Source of the DNA: Paracoccaceae bacterium | Lineage (GTDB): Bacteria > Pseudomonadota > Alphaproteobacteria > Rhodobacterales > Rhodobacteraceae | Length of the DNA stretch: 54,399 nucleotides | Assembly (NCBI GenBank): GCA_029862205.1 | Contig: JAOTXT010000026.1 | Coordinates: 1-54,399, forward strand | Reading direction: 5' to 3' | Part shown: positions 34,239-43,043 of the stretch, in pieces | Layout of the letters: every line of letters starts with the position of its first letter | Numbering within the stretch: position 1 is the stretch's first letter | Notes under the pieces: generated by a model | Seen by the model: only the letters and a program-made list of their open reading frames with translations | The model's database searches: none | What the model was told of the DNA's origin: nothing | Translations under genes and position numbers: made by a program

Positions 34239-34628
34239 ATGAACATAGGAACCGCTGCGCGCGAAAGCGGCCTGCCCACCAAGACCGTGCGCTACTATGC
34301 CGATGTCGGCCTGGTGGCACCGCATGGCCGGGCCGAGAACGGCTATCGCGCCTATGGCCCCGGCGAGGTCCAGCGCCTGCAGTTCGTGCGCCGGGCTCGG
34401 GCGTTCGGGTTCTCGGTCGAGGAATGCCGTGAACTGTTGGGACTTTATGCGGACCGCGACCGGGCGAGCGCGGACGTCAAGCAGCTGACGCTCCAGCGCA
34501 TCGAACGGCTTGAGGCGCAGATGGCCGAACTTGCGGCCCTGCGCGGCGACCTCATTCGCCTGGCCGACGCCTGCAAGGGCGACGGCAAGCCCGATTGTCC
34601 GATCCTGAACGGGTTGGCGGGCGGGTAG
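34239..34628 (+). CDS. cueR: CueR, Cu(I)-responsive MerR-family regulator
   Basis: A 129-aa MerR-family activator. The N-terminal winged helix (NIGTAARESGLPTKTVRYYA) is followed by the dimerisation helix. The metal loop contains Cys112 and Cys120 (C-x7-C), and Ser77 occupies the position that selects monovalent metals. All three residue numbers coincide with E. coli CueR. This points to Cu(I), Ag(I) or Au(I) sensing rather than Hg or Zn. The adjacent CueR-type operator strongly supports the call. The TAG stop is supplied by the GGGTAGGGTGGGG repeat that follows. Confidence 0.93.
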   Translation: MNIGTAARESGLPTKTVRYYADVGLVAPHGRAENGYRAYGPGEVQRLQFVRRARAFGFSVEECRELLGLYADRDRASADVKQLTLQRIERLEAQMAELAALRGDLIRLADACKGDGKPDCPILNGLAGG

Positions 34629-34699
34629 GGTGGGGTTTCACCCCGCCATTTGGTCCGAACGGCTCCCGAGTGTTGGTGGGGTGGAACCCCACCCTACCC
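34623..34699. repeat. GTAGGG-type inverted repeat between cueR and ACT gene
   Basis: A 15-bp perfect inverted repeat, GGGTAGGGTGGGGTT at 34623-34637 and its complement at 34685-34699, encloses 47 bases with further G/C-tract pairing. The TAG in each arm is the stop codon of the gene entering it: cueR on the + strand (34626-34628) and the ACT-domain gene on the minus strand (34694-34696). Such GGGTAGGGTGGGGTT blocks are common between genes in Rhodobacterales, from general experience. Confidence 0.8.
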
Positions 34700-35095
34700 G
34701 CGGCCGGCGAGGCCACGCAGCAATTCAATCGCCTGCTCCGCCCGGTCTTCCGGGACGAACAGGTGGTCGTGGAAGAAGGCAGAAACCGGGTTCACGCTGA
34801 TCCCGGCCTGGGCAAGCGCGCCGGTAATACGCGCCAGGAACCCGACCGCCTCGAGCGAGGAGTGGATCTTCAGCGTGATCATCCGGCAGGGAAAGCTGCC
34901 TGCGATCCGCGCCTCTTCTGCCGCCTCGCGGTCGATGATCAAGGTCACACCCTCGCTCTCGCGAAATAGCATGACAGGTGCCAGGCCGCTGGGCATCGCC
35001 ACGCCGGGTGCGATCGTTGCGAAGACAAAGACCCCGGGCCGAAGCTCGGGGTCCATGCTGGCGATCAGCCGTTCAAGATCGGTCCCGCCGGACAT
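34694..35095 (-). CDS. ACT-domain protein (DUF2241-like)
   Basis: A 133-aa cytosolic protein built from two ACT-type modules: an N-terminal part (LRPGVFVFATIAPGV, LFRESEGVTLIIDRE) and a C-terminal part (CRMITLKIHSSLEAVGFLARI, VSAFFHDHLFVPEDRAEQAI by borders). ACT domains bind amino acids or similar ligands; the family is of unknown role. The ATG at 35095 (MSGGTDLERL) is preferred because further upstream lies a palindromic repeat. Its stop is in the repeat at 34623-34699. Confidence 0.82.
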   Translation of the reverse strand: MSGGTDLERLIASMDPELRPGVFVFATIAPGVAMPSGLAPVMLFRESEGVTLIIDREAAEEARIAGSFPCRMITLKIHSSLEAVGFLARITGALAQAGISVNPVSAFFHDHLFVPEDRAEQAIELLRGLAGRG

Positions 35096-35108
35096 TCTGC
35101 TTCCGAAT

Positions 35109-35178
35109 GTAGGGTGGGCTCGCCAGAGCCCACCGTGCACGGTTGCTTAACTGGTGGGCTCGTTCGAGCCCACCCTAC
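35109..35178. repeat. GTAGGGTGGGCTCG-type double hairpin
   Basis: A 14-bp inverted repeat (GTAGGGTGGGCTCG at 35109-35122, complement at 35165-35178) encloses two further hairpins: TGGGCTC/GAGCCCA at 35115-35133 and GGTGGGCTCG/CGAGCCCACC at 35153-35174. It separates gabD from the ACT-domain gene on the same strand. It shares the outer GTAGGG with the repeats at 30981 and 34623. Confidence 0.8.
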
Positions 35179-35186
35179 GGGGCTCG

Positions 35187-36641
35187 TCAAATTCCCATGC
35201 AAAGATACTTGATCTCCAGGAAATCCTCGGTGCCGTATTTCGAGCCCTCGCGGCCGAGGCCCGACTGTTTGACCCCGCCGAAGGGTGCCACCTCGGTCGA
35301 GATGATCCCGGTGTTGATGCCGACGATGCCGTATTCCAGCGCCTCGGCGACGCGCCAGACCCGGCCGAGGTCGCGGGCGTAGAAATAACCGGCCAGGCCA
35401 AACTCGGTGTCGTTGGCCATGGCGATCACCTGGGCCTCGTCCTCGAACTTGAAGAGCGGCGCCACCGGGCCGAAGGTCTCCTCGCGGGCCACGGCCATCT
35501 CCTGGGTCACGCCGGTCAGGATAGTCGGCAGGTAGAAGCTGCCGCCCAGCTCATGGCGCTGGCCGCCGGCCGTGATATGGGCACCCTTCGAGACCGCGTC
35601 CTCCACATGTTCCTCGACCTTGGCGAGGCCCGCGAGGTCGATCAGCGGGCCGGTTGTCACGCCCTCGGCGAAGCCGTCGCCGACCTTCAGCTTGGCGACG
35701 GCGTCCCTCAGCTTCTCGGAGAAAGCGTCATAAACGCCGGCCTGCACGTAGATCCGGTTGGCGCAGACACAGGTCTGGCCCGCATTGCGGAACTTGCACA
35801 GCATGGCGCCCTCGACCGCCGCATCCAGATCGGCGTCGTCGAAGACGATGAAAGGCGCATTGCCGCCCAGTTCCAGCCCCAGTTTCTTGATGTCGTCGGC
35901 GCATTGGCGCATCAGCACCCGGCCGACCTCGGTCGAGCCGGTAAAGGTCAGCTTGCGGACCTTCGGGTTCGAGCAGATCTCGGTGCCGACCACGCGGCTG
36001 TCGTTCGAGGTGATGACGTTGAAGACGCCGGGCGGGATCCCCGCCTGCTCGCCGAGCACCGCCATGGCGGTGGCGCTGAGCGGCGTCTGCTTGGCTGGCT
36101 TCAGCACCATGGTGCAGCCGACCGCCAGCGCCGGGCCGGCCTTCCGGGTGATCATCGCGTTCGGGAAGTTCCAGGGGGTGATCGCGCCGACCACGCCGAT
36201 TGGCTGTTTCAGGACCACGATGCGCTTGTCCGCCTGGTGGCCGGGGATGGTGTCGCCATAGACGCGCTTGGCCTCTTCCGCGAACCACTCGATGAAGCTG
36301 GCGCCGTAGACGATCTCGCCCTTGGCCTCGGCCAGCGGCTTGCCCTGCTCGGCGGTCAAAAGCCGGGCCAGATCGTCGGCGTTCTCCATCATCAGCTCGT
36401 ACCAGCGGCGCAGGATCGCCGCGCGCTCCTTGCCGGTCTTGGCGGCCCAGGGGGCTTGCGCGGCGTAAGCGGCGTCGATCGCCCTGGCCACCTCCGCCTG
36501 GCCCAGATCGGCGCAGCGGGCAATTTCCTCGCCGGTCGAGGGATTGGTGACTGCGAAGGTGCCGCTCGAATCGGCGTCTATCCAGGCGCCGTCGATATAG
36601 GAACGGCCTTCCAACAGGTTACGGGCATTCAGATCGAACAT
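35187..36641 (-). CDS. gabD: NAD(P)-dependent succinate-semialdehyde dehydrogenase
   Basis: An aldehyde dehydrogenase of 484 aa that most likely oxidises succinate semialdehyde to succinate in GABA catabolism. The nucleotide-binding region TPWNFPNAMITRKAGPALA, the FTGSTEVGR loop, the general-base glutamate in LELGGNAPF, the catalytic cysteine in GQTCVCANRIYV and the KQSGLGREG C-terminal motif are as in GabD. The double-cysteine CVC is typical of the GabD subgroup. Substrate is assigned by family resemblance. No gabT is nearby. Confidence 0.9.
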   Translation of the reverse strand: MFDLNARNLLEGRSYIDGAWIDADSSGTFAVTNPSTGEEIARCADLGQAEVARAIDAAYAAQAPWAAKTGKERAAILRRWYELMMENADDLARLLTAEQGKPLAEAKGEIVYGASFIEWFAEEAKRVYGDTIPGHQADKRIVVLKQPIGVVGAITPWNFPNAMITRKAGPALAVGCTMVLKPAKQTPLSATAMAVLGEQAGIPPGVFNVITSNDSRVVGTEICSNPKVRKLTFTGSTEVGRVLMRQCADDIKKLGLELGGNAPFIVFDDADLDAAVEGAMLCKFRNAGQTCVCANRIYVQAGVYDAFSEKLRDAVAKLKVGDGFAEGVTTGPLIDLAGLAKVEEHVEDAVSKGAHITAGGQRHELGGSFYLPTILTGVTQEMAVAREETFGPVAPLFKFEDEAQVIAMANDTEFGLAGYFYARDLGRVWRVAEALEYGIVGINTGIISTEVAPFGGVKQSGLGREGSKYGTEDFLEIKYLCMGI

Positions 36642-36803
36642 GAGGGTCTCCCGCGGTTGAGGGGGGTCTGAGGGCTACATGCGCCCGGATCGGCTGGCAG
36701 GTCAAGGGCGCCGGGATCGTCCACGCGGCCCAGGTCTGCTGGACGGCCGGGCGCCCACCCGCCATGATCGCCGGAGACGACGCTTAACGGAAGGGCAGAC
36801 GCC

Positions 36804-37994
36804 ATGCGGGCATTCGACGGTATCCGGGTCCTGGACCTGACCCATGTTCTGGCCGGGCCGTTCTCGACCTATCAGTTGGCGGTGTTGGGCGCGGATGTAA
36901 TCAAGATCGAGGCGCCGGAACTGACCGACATGAACCGCGAGATCGGCGCGGTCGATGGCCTCAACGAGGCGATGATGGGGTCGCATTTCCTCTCGCAGGC
37001 GGCCAACAAGCGGGCGATCACTTTAAATCTGAAGACGTCGGAGGGCCGCGCGGTCTTCATGGCGCTCGCCCGCAGCGCCGATGTCATTGTGGAGAATTAC
37101 CGCTCGGGTGTGATGGAGCGGCTGGGCCTCGGCTACGAGGATGTGCGGGCCCAGAAGCCGGACATCATCTATTGCTCGGTGACCGGGTTCGGCCAGACCG
37201 GGCCGAAGCGCGCCCACGCAGCCTTCGAGAACGTGATCCAGGCATATTCGGGGATGATGTTGGCGACCGGGCACGCGGACGGACCGGCAGTGATGGTGGG
37301 ACCGCCGGTTCTGGATTACGGGACCGGGGCACAAGCGGCCTTCGCCATCGCGGCGGCACTGCTGCGGCGCGAGCGCACCGGCAAGGGCCAGCATATCGAC
37401 ATCGCCATGCTGGATGCGGCGTTGATGCTGATGGCCTGCAACGCGCTGAACTACAGCGCCACGGGCCACCCGCCCGCGCGCACCGGCAACGGGGGCAACT
37501 TGGTCGCCGCCTATGGCTGTTACGATGCGGCCGACCAGCCGCTGATGATCGGCTGCTTCACGCCTGCCCAGAACGCGAAGCTTTGGCGGGCTCTGGGGCG
37601 CGAGGACCTGGCCGCCGAGGTGGCCGGTTTGCGGATCCGCGACATGCCCGGGCGGCGCGCGCAGGACGAGGCCGTCCTGCGTGCGATCATCCCTACCCGC
37701 CCGGCACAGGAATGGGAGGACATCCTCAACGAGGCCGGCGTGCCCGCCGCCCGGGTCCGCGCCCTCGATGAGACGCTGACCAGTGGCCAGGTGGCGAGCC
37801 GGACGGTGTTAGGCGGGTTCGAGGCCGAGGACACGGCCCTCCGCCCCGCCGTCGCCGCCTTCATGTGCTCGGAGGACGGCCCCGAAGTCGCGGCGCCGCC
37901 GCCGGCGTTGGGTCAGCACACGGACGATGTGCTGGGTGAGCTCGGCTACGGGGCCGAGGAGATTGCCGGCCTGCGGTCGCGCGGCGTGGTCTAG
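36804..37994 (+). CDS. Family III (CaiB/BaiF) CoA transferase
   Basis: A 396-aa CoA transferase of the formyl-CoA transferase/CaiB family. The N-terminus [22 protein letters not shown], the VIKIEAPE strand, [15 protein letters not shown], the [16 protein letters not shown] block and [13 protein letters not shown] with the nucleophilic aspartate are all present. Such enzymes exchange CoA between dicarboxylic or hydroxy acids. The donor and acceptor here cannot be deduced. A 162-bp gap separates it from the divergent gabD and should hold both promoters. Confidence 0.88.
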   Translation: MRAFDGIRVLDLTHVLAGPFSTYQLAVLGADVIKIEAPELTDMNREIGAVDGLNEAMMGSHFLSQAANKRAITLNLKTSEGRAVFMALARSADVIVENYRSGVMERLGLGYEDVRAQKPDIIYCSVTGFGQTGPKRAHAAFENVIQAYSGMMLATGHADGPAVMVGPPVLDYGTGAQAAFAIAAALLRRERTGKGQHIDIAMLDAALMLMACNALNYSATGHPPARTGNGGNLVAAYGCYDAADQPLMIGCFTPAQNAKLWRALGREDLAAEVAGLRIRDMPGRRAQDEAVLRAIIPTRPAQEWEDILNEAGVPAARVRALDETLTSGQVASRTVLGGFEAEDTALRPAVAAFMCSEDGPEVAAPPPALGQHTDDVLGELGYGAEEIAGLRSRGVV

Positions 37995-38051
37995 GCGGGT
38001 GCAAGCCCACATGCGAACGCCCCGACAGAGCAAGAGAACCGGAAGCGCCAG

Positions 38052-38882
38052 ATGACTGCCGACGCCATCAAATCTATGAAGCTCTACTCCCAGGTCGACC
38101 GGGTGTTCAGGGATCTGCGGGCGGCGGGAATTGCCGATGACGCGCCGCTGAGCGTCGATCAACTCTCGCAATTCGATCAATATCATTACTTCGGGACCGA
38201 AGCGGTCGAGGCGGCGATCCGCCATGCGGGGATTAGCCCGGCCAGCCACGTTCTGGAAATCGGCGCGGGCATCGGCGGACCGGCGCGGGTGATCGCGGAC
38301 CGCTCGGGCTGTTCGGTCACCGCGTTGGAACTGCAGCCGGACCTGAACGAGGTCGCCACCTCGCTGACGGCCCGCTGCGGTCTGAGCGAAAGGGTGGATC
38401 ATGCCTGTGGCGACGCGCTGACTTACGCCTTGCCGGACGAGACCCATGATGCTTTGGTGAGCTGGCTGGCGCTTTTCCATATCCCCAAGCGGGACCGGCT
38501 TTTCGCACGCTGCCACGCCACGTTGAAGCCGGGCGGGGTCTTCTACGCGGAAGACCTCTACAAACTGGGCGATTTCACGCCCGAGCAGCACGAGCAATTG
38601 ACGCAGATGGTTTTCGGCCAGTCGATGTCGACGGAGGACGAATACGTCGCGGCGCTAAAGGCAGCGGGGTTCGCGGATGTGCGCTTCGATAACCGCACGG
38701 CGAGTTGGACGGATTTCTGCGTCACGCGGCTCGCCGCCTACCGGGCGGCCCGCGCAAGGCATCTTTCGATCCACGGCCCGGCCGTCGTCGATGGTCTGAC
38801 GGAGTTCTACCAGACGATGGTCGATCTGTTCGAAAGCGGGAATCTTGGTGGCACCGTCGTCACGGCGCGTAAGTCGGGTTGA
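38052..38882 (+). CDS. Class I SAM-dependent methyltransferase
   Basis: A 276-aa methyltransferase. Motif I is VLEIGAGIGGPARVIAD, the acidic loop follows in VTALELQPDLNEVA, and the post-motif region is HACGDALTYALPDE. The later LKPGGVFYAEDLYKLGDFT recalls small-molecule N-methyltransferases (glycine/sarcosine/dimethylglycine or phosphoethanolamine types), but no substrate can be fixed. It starts 57 bp after the CoA-transferase stop on the same strand and is convergent with rnhA. Confidence 0.85.
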   Translation: MTADAIKSMKLYSQVDRVFRDLRAAGIADDAPLSVDQLSQFDQYHYFGTEAVEAAIRHAGISPASHVLEIGAGIGGPARVIADRSGCSVTALELQPDLNEVATSLTARCGLSERVDHACGDALTYALPDETHDALVSWLALFHIPKRDRLFARCHATLKPGGVFYAEDLYKLGDFTPEQHEQLTQMVFGQSMSTEDEYVAALKAAGFADVRFDNRTASWTDFCVTRLAAYRAARARHLSIHGPAVVDGLTEFYQTMVDLFESGNLGGTVVTARKSG

Positions 38883-38900
38883 AAGAGCGGCGATCCCGGC

Positions 38901-39368
38901 TCAGCCTGCGGCCTGAGCCTCCTTCAGCGCCTTGATCTCGGCCCGGGCCAGCTTGTCGGCGCGCTCGTTCTGTTCGTGGCCCGCATGGCCCTTGATCCAT
39001 TCCCATGTCACGTCGTGGCGCGCCTGGGCAGCATCCAGCCGTTGCCACAGATCGTCGTTCTTCACCGGCTTCTTGGCGGCGGTCTTCCAGCCGTTCTTCT
39101 TCCATCCATGGATCCAGCCGGTGATGCCGTCCTTTAGATAGACCGAATCGGTGACCACCGTCAGGATAGAAGCGCGCTCCAGCACCTCAAGCGCCATGAT
39201 CGCCGCCATCAACTCCATCCTGTTGTTGGTGGTCTCGGCCTCGCCGCCGGAAAGCTCGCGCGATTTGATCAGGGTCTCGCCCTCGCGCGCCTCCAGGACG
39301 ACGCCCCAGCCACCGGGACCGGGGTTGCCGGAGCAGGCGCCGTCGGTGAAGGCGAAAAGCTCAGGCAT
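38901..39368 (-). CDS. rnhA: Ribonuclease HI
   Basis: RNase HI cuts RNA in RNA-DNA hybrids. The catalytic carboxylates are visible in [16 protein letters not shown] (Asp), [13 protein letters not shown] (Glu), [11 protein letters not shown] (Asp) and the final ERADKLAR (Asp), with the handle region [20 protein letters not shown]. Length is 155 aa from ATG 39368. The start overlaps the stop of the upstream methyltransferase by 8 bases, consistent with translational coupling. Confidence 0.97.
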   Translation of the reverse strand: MPELFAFTDGACSGNPGPGGWGVVLEAREGETLIKSRELSGGEAETTNNRMELMAAIMALEVLERASILTVVTDSVYLKDGITGWIHGWKKNGWKTAAKKPVKNDDLWQRLDAAQARHDVTWEWIKGHAGHEQNERADKLARAEIKALKEAQAAG

Positions 39369-39966
39369 CTGCGCTCCGCTGGGCGAGGATGTGCAGCACG
39401 ATTTCGTCGCTGCCGTCATAGCCCCGCGAGGCCAGGACCGTCGCGTCGATCTGTTCAAATCCCGCCTTTGCCAACAGCGCCTCGATCTCGTCGTGGTCAT
39501 AGTGGGTGTAGCGCCGCCCCAGCGTGTCGCGCCGCTCGCCCGCGCCTGCCTTCAGGCCCAGATAGAGCCGCCCGCCGGGCTTTAGCGCCGCGTTCAGCCG
39601 GGCCAGATGCCGGGGCATCGCGTCGCGGCTGTCATGGAGCAGGCAGAACGACGCCCAGATGCCGTCGTAGCGGTCGCGGTCGGTGAAGTCGTCGAACCGG
39701 CAGACCCGAACGTCCAGCCCGTACCGCTCGGCCGCCTCGCCGGCCAGACCCGCCGAGCCGTCCAGCGCATCGACGGCGAACCCCTTGCGCGCAAACCAAT
39801 CCGCCGCCCAGCCCGAGCCACAGCCGAAGTCGAGCACGCGGGCGCCCTCAGCAAGGCCATCCGCGAACTGCTCGAGCCAGCCGTCGCCGGCGGATTCGGC
39901 GGAGTAGCCCGCATAGGCGGGTGCTTCGCGGTCGTAGAAGGCGAGCGTCGCCGGATCGGCTCCCAT
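39361..39966 (-). CDS. Class I SAM-dependent methyltransferase (UbiE/TehB-like)
   Basis: A 201-aa cytosolic methyltransferase with motif [20 protein letters not shown], an acidic [11 protein letters not shown] loop, the [11 protein letters not shown] region and [14 protein letters not shown]. The small size and [14 protein letters not shown]-terminus fit the TehB/UbiE-like group of unknown substrates. It lies 5 bp downstream of ispH and overlaps rnhA, so ispH-methyltransferase-rnhA is probably one operon. Confidence 0.85.
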   Translation of the reverse strand: MGADPATLAFYDREAPAYAGYSAESAGDGWLEQFADGLAEGARVLDFGCGSGWAADWFARKGFAVDALDGSAGLAGEAAERYGLDVRVCRFDDFTDRDRYDGIWASFCLLHDSRDAMPRHLARLNAALKPGGRLYLGLKAGAGERRDTLGRRYTHYDHDEIEALLAKAGFEQIDATVLASRGYDGSDEIVLHILAQRSADA

Positions 39967-39971
39967 CGCGG

Positions 39972-40937
39972 TCAGGCAGGCTCGCGCAGGACGCGCGGCA
40001 CCTTGAAGGTCACATTCTCTTCGGCGGTGACCACCGGCTCGATGGTGACGTTATGACGGTCCCGGAAGGCATTGACCACGTGCTCGACCAGCACTTCTGG
40101 CGCGCTGGCGCCGGCGGTGATGCCGACCGCGCGGGCGCCGTCGAGCGCCCGCCAATCGATGTCATCCGCCGTCTGCACCAGCATCGCGTAGCCACAGCCG
40201 GCCGCGCGCCCAACCTCGACCAGGCGCTTGGAATTCGATGAGTTCGGCGCGCCCACAACCAGAAGCGCATCGATTTTCGGCGCCATCGCCTTCACCGCCT
40301 CCTGGCGGTTGGTCGTGGCGTAGCAGATGTCTTTCTTGTGCGGGCCGACGATGGTCGGAAACCTCGCCTGCAGCGCGGCGACCATCGCGGCCGTGTCGTC
40401 GATCGAAAGCGTCGTCTGGGTGATATAGGCCAGCCGCTCCGGGTCGCGGGGATAGATCCGGCTCACATCGTCTTCCGTCTCGATCAGGATCACCTCGCCG
40501 GCAGGCAATTGTCCCATCGTCCCCACGGTCTCCGGATGGCCGGAATGGCCGATCATGACGATCTGCAAGCCGTTCTGATGATGCCGCTCGGCCTCCACAT
40601 GGACCTTCGAGACCAGGGGGCAGGTCGCATCGACATAGACCATCTGGCGCCGCTCGGCCTCGGCCGGGACCGACTTTGGCACGCCATGAGCCGAGAACAC
40701 GACGGGCCGGTTATTCGGGCAGTCGTCCAACTCCTCGACGAAGATGGCGCCCTTGGCGCGCAGCTCGTCCACCACATGCTTGTTGTGGACGATCTCGTGG
40801 CGCACATAGACCGGCGCGCCCCATTTTTCGAGCGCCATCTCGACGATCTCGATCGCGCGGACCACCCCCGCGCAAAAGCCGCGCGGATTGGCGAGATAGA
40901 GGGTCAGATCCGTCTTGGCGCTCACCTGCGCCTCCAT
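39972..40937 (-). CDS. ispH: 4-hydroxy-3-methylbut-2-enyl diphosphate reductase
   Basis: IspH, a [4Fe-4S] enzyme, makes IPP and DMAPP in the last step of the MEP isoprenoid pathway. The three cluster cysteines are in [27 protein letters not shown] and [14 protein letters not shown], with [16 protein letters not shown] and conserved histidines ([16 protein letters not shown]). ATG 40937 gives 321 aa; an ATG at 40997 would add 20 residues and is less likely. Supplies isoprenoids for quinones and bacteriochlorophyll/carotenoids if made. Confidence 0.97.
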   Translation of the reverse strand: MEAQVSAKTDLTLYLANPRGFCAGVVRAIEIVEMALEKWGAPVYVRHEIVHNKHVVDELRAKGAIFVEELDDCPNNRPVVFSAHGVPKSVPAEAERRQMVYVDATCPLVSKVHVEAERHHQNGLQIVMIGHSGHPETVGTMGQLPAGEVILIETEDDVSRIYPRDPERLAYITQTTLSIDDTAAMVAALQARFPTIVGPHKKDICYATTNRQEAVKAMAPKIDALLVVGAPNSSNSKRLVEVGRAAGCGYAMLVQTADDIDWRALDGARAVGITAGASAPEVLVEHVVNAFRDRHNVTIEPVVTAEENVTFKVPRVLREPA

Positions 40938-41043
40938 TCCTGTGATTTGCGGGAGCAGCACACTGTCCACCACTCTCCCCAAATATAGGATCGCCACGTC
41001 GTTGCAATACCCCGGGCGGACCCATTTTGGCCGTTAAGCGGGG

Positions 41044-41781
41044 CTAGCCGGCGGCGCGCATCCGCTCGAGGTGGTCGATCAGCCGGGCCCGCGCTTCGGG
41101 CAGGCCCTTGCGTTCGAAGGACGGGCAGGCCCAGTGCTCGAGGAAGAAGCCGGTCATCCGAAGCGCGTCGCACACGTCATCAGGCTTTGCAGGGCCGCCT
41201 TCGATCAGGAACCCGGGAAGCGGCAGCAGCTTCTCGGCCCAAGGCGCGCCCGCGTCGCGCGAGACCGCGCGGCCCGAGCGCGGGGAGACATAGATCAAAT
41301 CCTCGGTCACGCCACTGGAGGCGCAGGCGGTGAAATCGAGCCCAAAGCCTAATGCCGAAAGAAACACCACCTCCCACCGCGCATAGTCCGCCAGCCAACC
41401 GGCCTCGCCGGTGGCCATGGCATCGGCGAGCGTCAGCGTCGTGTCATAGGTCTCCGGGTTTGGTTCGCGTTCCGGCAACAGCGTGATCAGCAGCGCGCCC
41501 ATGGCATTGAATGCGACCAGGGCGGTTCGATCTTCCATGATCGCGGCGGCGCGCGAGCGGATCAGGTCAACGCGGAACTGCCCAAGATGCTCCGCCAGCC
41601 GTGCCCGCCATTCCAGCGACAACTGGGCGCCCGGCTGCAGCGCAGGGGCCAATCTCGAGCTGGCGCCGCCCTGCACCAGGCCCGCATGGCGCCCATGATC
41701 GCGGGTCAGGACCTCGATGATAGCGCTTGCCTCGCCGTGAACACGCGCGGTCAGCAGCATTCCCTCGCCGCGCCAGTCCAT
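41044..41781 (-). CDS. recO: DNA repair protein RecO
   Basis: RecO helps RecR load RecA at gapped DNA (RecFOR pathway). The N-terminal OB-fold start MDWRGEGMLLTARVHGEASAII by its borders, GLVQGGASSRLAPALQPGAQ and the later LSALGFGLDFTACASSG fit RecO. Length of 245 aa is normal. It is the last gene of the lepB-rnc-era operon, 4 bp after the DUF1491 gene. Confidence 0.95.
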   Translation of the reverse strand: MDWRGEGMLLTARVHGEASAIIEVLTRDHGRHAGLVQGGASSRLAPALQPGAQLSLEWRARLAEHLGQFRVDLIRSRAAAIMEDRTALVAFNAMGALLITLLPEREPNPETYDTTLTLADAMATGEAGWLADYARWEVVFLSALGFGLDFTACASSGVTEDLIYVSPRSGRAVSRDAGAPWAEKLLPLPGFLIEGGPAKPDDVCDALRMTGFFLEHWACPSFERKGLPEARARLIDHLERMRAAG

Positions 41782-41784
41782 CGC

Positions 41785-42123
41785 TCATTCCCCCGGGTCG
41801 AGCGCCGGGTCGTCGAGCAGATGCCGGCCCCGGGGGTCCTCGACCTCAACGATCCAGAGATCGGGATCGTAGCCGCGCTGGCGCGCCAGCGCCGCGTCGA
41901 TCTCGGCCTCGTCCTGGTCCTCGATCTGCACATGCCATCCGGCCCGGCCATCAGCGCCGTAGCTGCGCGAGAGATAGGAGGCGCGTCCATTCATGGTCGC
42001 CACCTTGATCGCCACGGCACCCGCGGTCTCGTCGCCCTTGCGCGCCACATGGGCATAGACGCCTTCCAGTGACAGGCGCGTCAGATAGGCCGAGACCCAG
42101 ATACCTGTGGCGAGCCGCGCCAT
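41785..42123 (-). CDS. DUF1491-family protein
   Basis: A 112-aa cytosolic protein with the DUF1491 pattern: the VSAYLTRLSLEGVYAHVARKG start, the GAVAIKVATMNG strand and a Trp-containing C-terminal part DPDLWIVEVEDPRGRHLLDD. The family is conserved in alphaproteobacteria, commonly between era and recO as here. Function unknown. Only 2 bp separate it from era. Confidence 0.88.
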   Translation of the reverse strand: MARLATGIWVSAYLTRLSLEGVYAHVARKGDETAGAVAIKVATMNGRASYLSRSYGADGRAGWHVQIEDQDEAEIDAALARQRGYDPDLWIVEVEDPRGRHLLDDPALDPGE

Positions 42124-42125
42124 GC

Positions 42126-43043
42126 TCAGCCCCCGTCCGAGAAATCGAGCCCCATCTCGCGATAGCGATCGGGTTCTTCGAGCCAGCCGGGGCGCACCTT
42201 GACGGTCAGGAAGAGATGCGCCTTGCGGCCCAGCAGCTCACCGATCTCGGCGCGGGCCTCCGAGCCGATCTGACGCACGGTCTCGCCGCCCTTGCCCAGC
42301 ACGATGCCCTTGTGCCCGTCGCGGGCCACATAGATCACCTGGTCGATCCGGACCGAGCCGTCCTTGCGCTCGTCCCAGTTCTCGGTTTCGACGGTCATCT
42401 GGTAGGGCAGTTCCTGGTGCAGGCGCAGGGTCAGCTTCTCGCGGGTGATCTCGGCGGCGATCTGGCGCAGTGGCAGGTCCGCCACCTGGTCCTCAGGGTA
42501 GTGCCAGGGACCTTCCGGCAGCGCGTCAGCCAGCCACCGCCGCAGGTCGATGATCCCGTCGCCCTTCTGGGCCGAGATCATGAAGGTTTCCTGGAAGGCG
42601 TGCCGCTCGTTCAGCTCGGCCGCCAGGCTCAACAGCCGGTCGCGCCGGACCCGGTCGATCTTGTTGATAGCCAAAACCACCGGTTTGCCTTCGGGCAGAT
42701 GGTCCGCCAGTCCTTGCAGCATCGCTTCGACGCCCGGGGTCAGACCGCGGTGGGCCTCGACCATGACCAGCACGATATCCGCATCCGCCGCCCCGGCCCA
42801 GGCCGCTGCCACCATGGCCCGGTCAAGCCGCCGCCTCGGCTGGAAGAGGCCGGGCGTATCGACGAAGACGATCTGTGCGTCCCCTTCGATCGCAATGCCG
42901 CGGATGCGGGTCCGGGTCGTCTGCACCTTGTGGGTAACGATCGAGATCTTGGTGCCGGTCATGGCGTTGACCAGGGTAGACTTGCCCGCATTGGGCTCGC
43001 CGATGACGGCGACAAAGCCGCAGCGGGTCGCACTCTCAGTCAT
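42126..43043 (-). CDS. era: GTPase Era
   Basis: Era is a ribosome-associated GTPase that matures 16S rRNA. The G1 loop GEPNAGKSTLVN, G2 region TRTRIRGI, G3 DTPGLF, G4 NKIDRV and G5 ISAQKG motifs are present, followed by a KH domain with VYVARDGHKGIVLGKGG-type sequence (VIYVARDGHKGIVLGKGGE by borders). ATG 43043 gives 305 aa and overlaps the rnc stop by 8 bases; longer in-frame extensions lie inside rnc. Confidence 0.98.
   Translation of the reverse strand: MTESATRCGFVAVIGEPNAGKSTLVNAMTGTKISIVTHKVQTTRTRIRGIAIEGDAQIVFVDTPGLFQPRRRLDRAMVAAAWAGAADADIVLVMVEAHRGLTPGVEAMLQGLADHLPEGKPVVLAINKIDRVRRDRLLSLAAELNERHAFQETFMISAQKGDGIIDLRRWLADALPEGPWHYPEDQVADLPLRQIAAEITREKLTLRLHQELPYQMTVETENWDERKDGSVRIDQVIYVARDGHKGIVLGKGGETVRQIGSEARAEIGELLGRKAHLFLTVKVRPGWLEEPDRYREMGLDFSDGG

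Noticed and set aside
35154-36671. Long open frame (505 codons) antisense to gabD
   Set aside because: gabD carries all aldehyde dehydrogenase motifs on the minus strand; the antisense frame is a GC-skew artefact.
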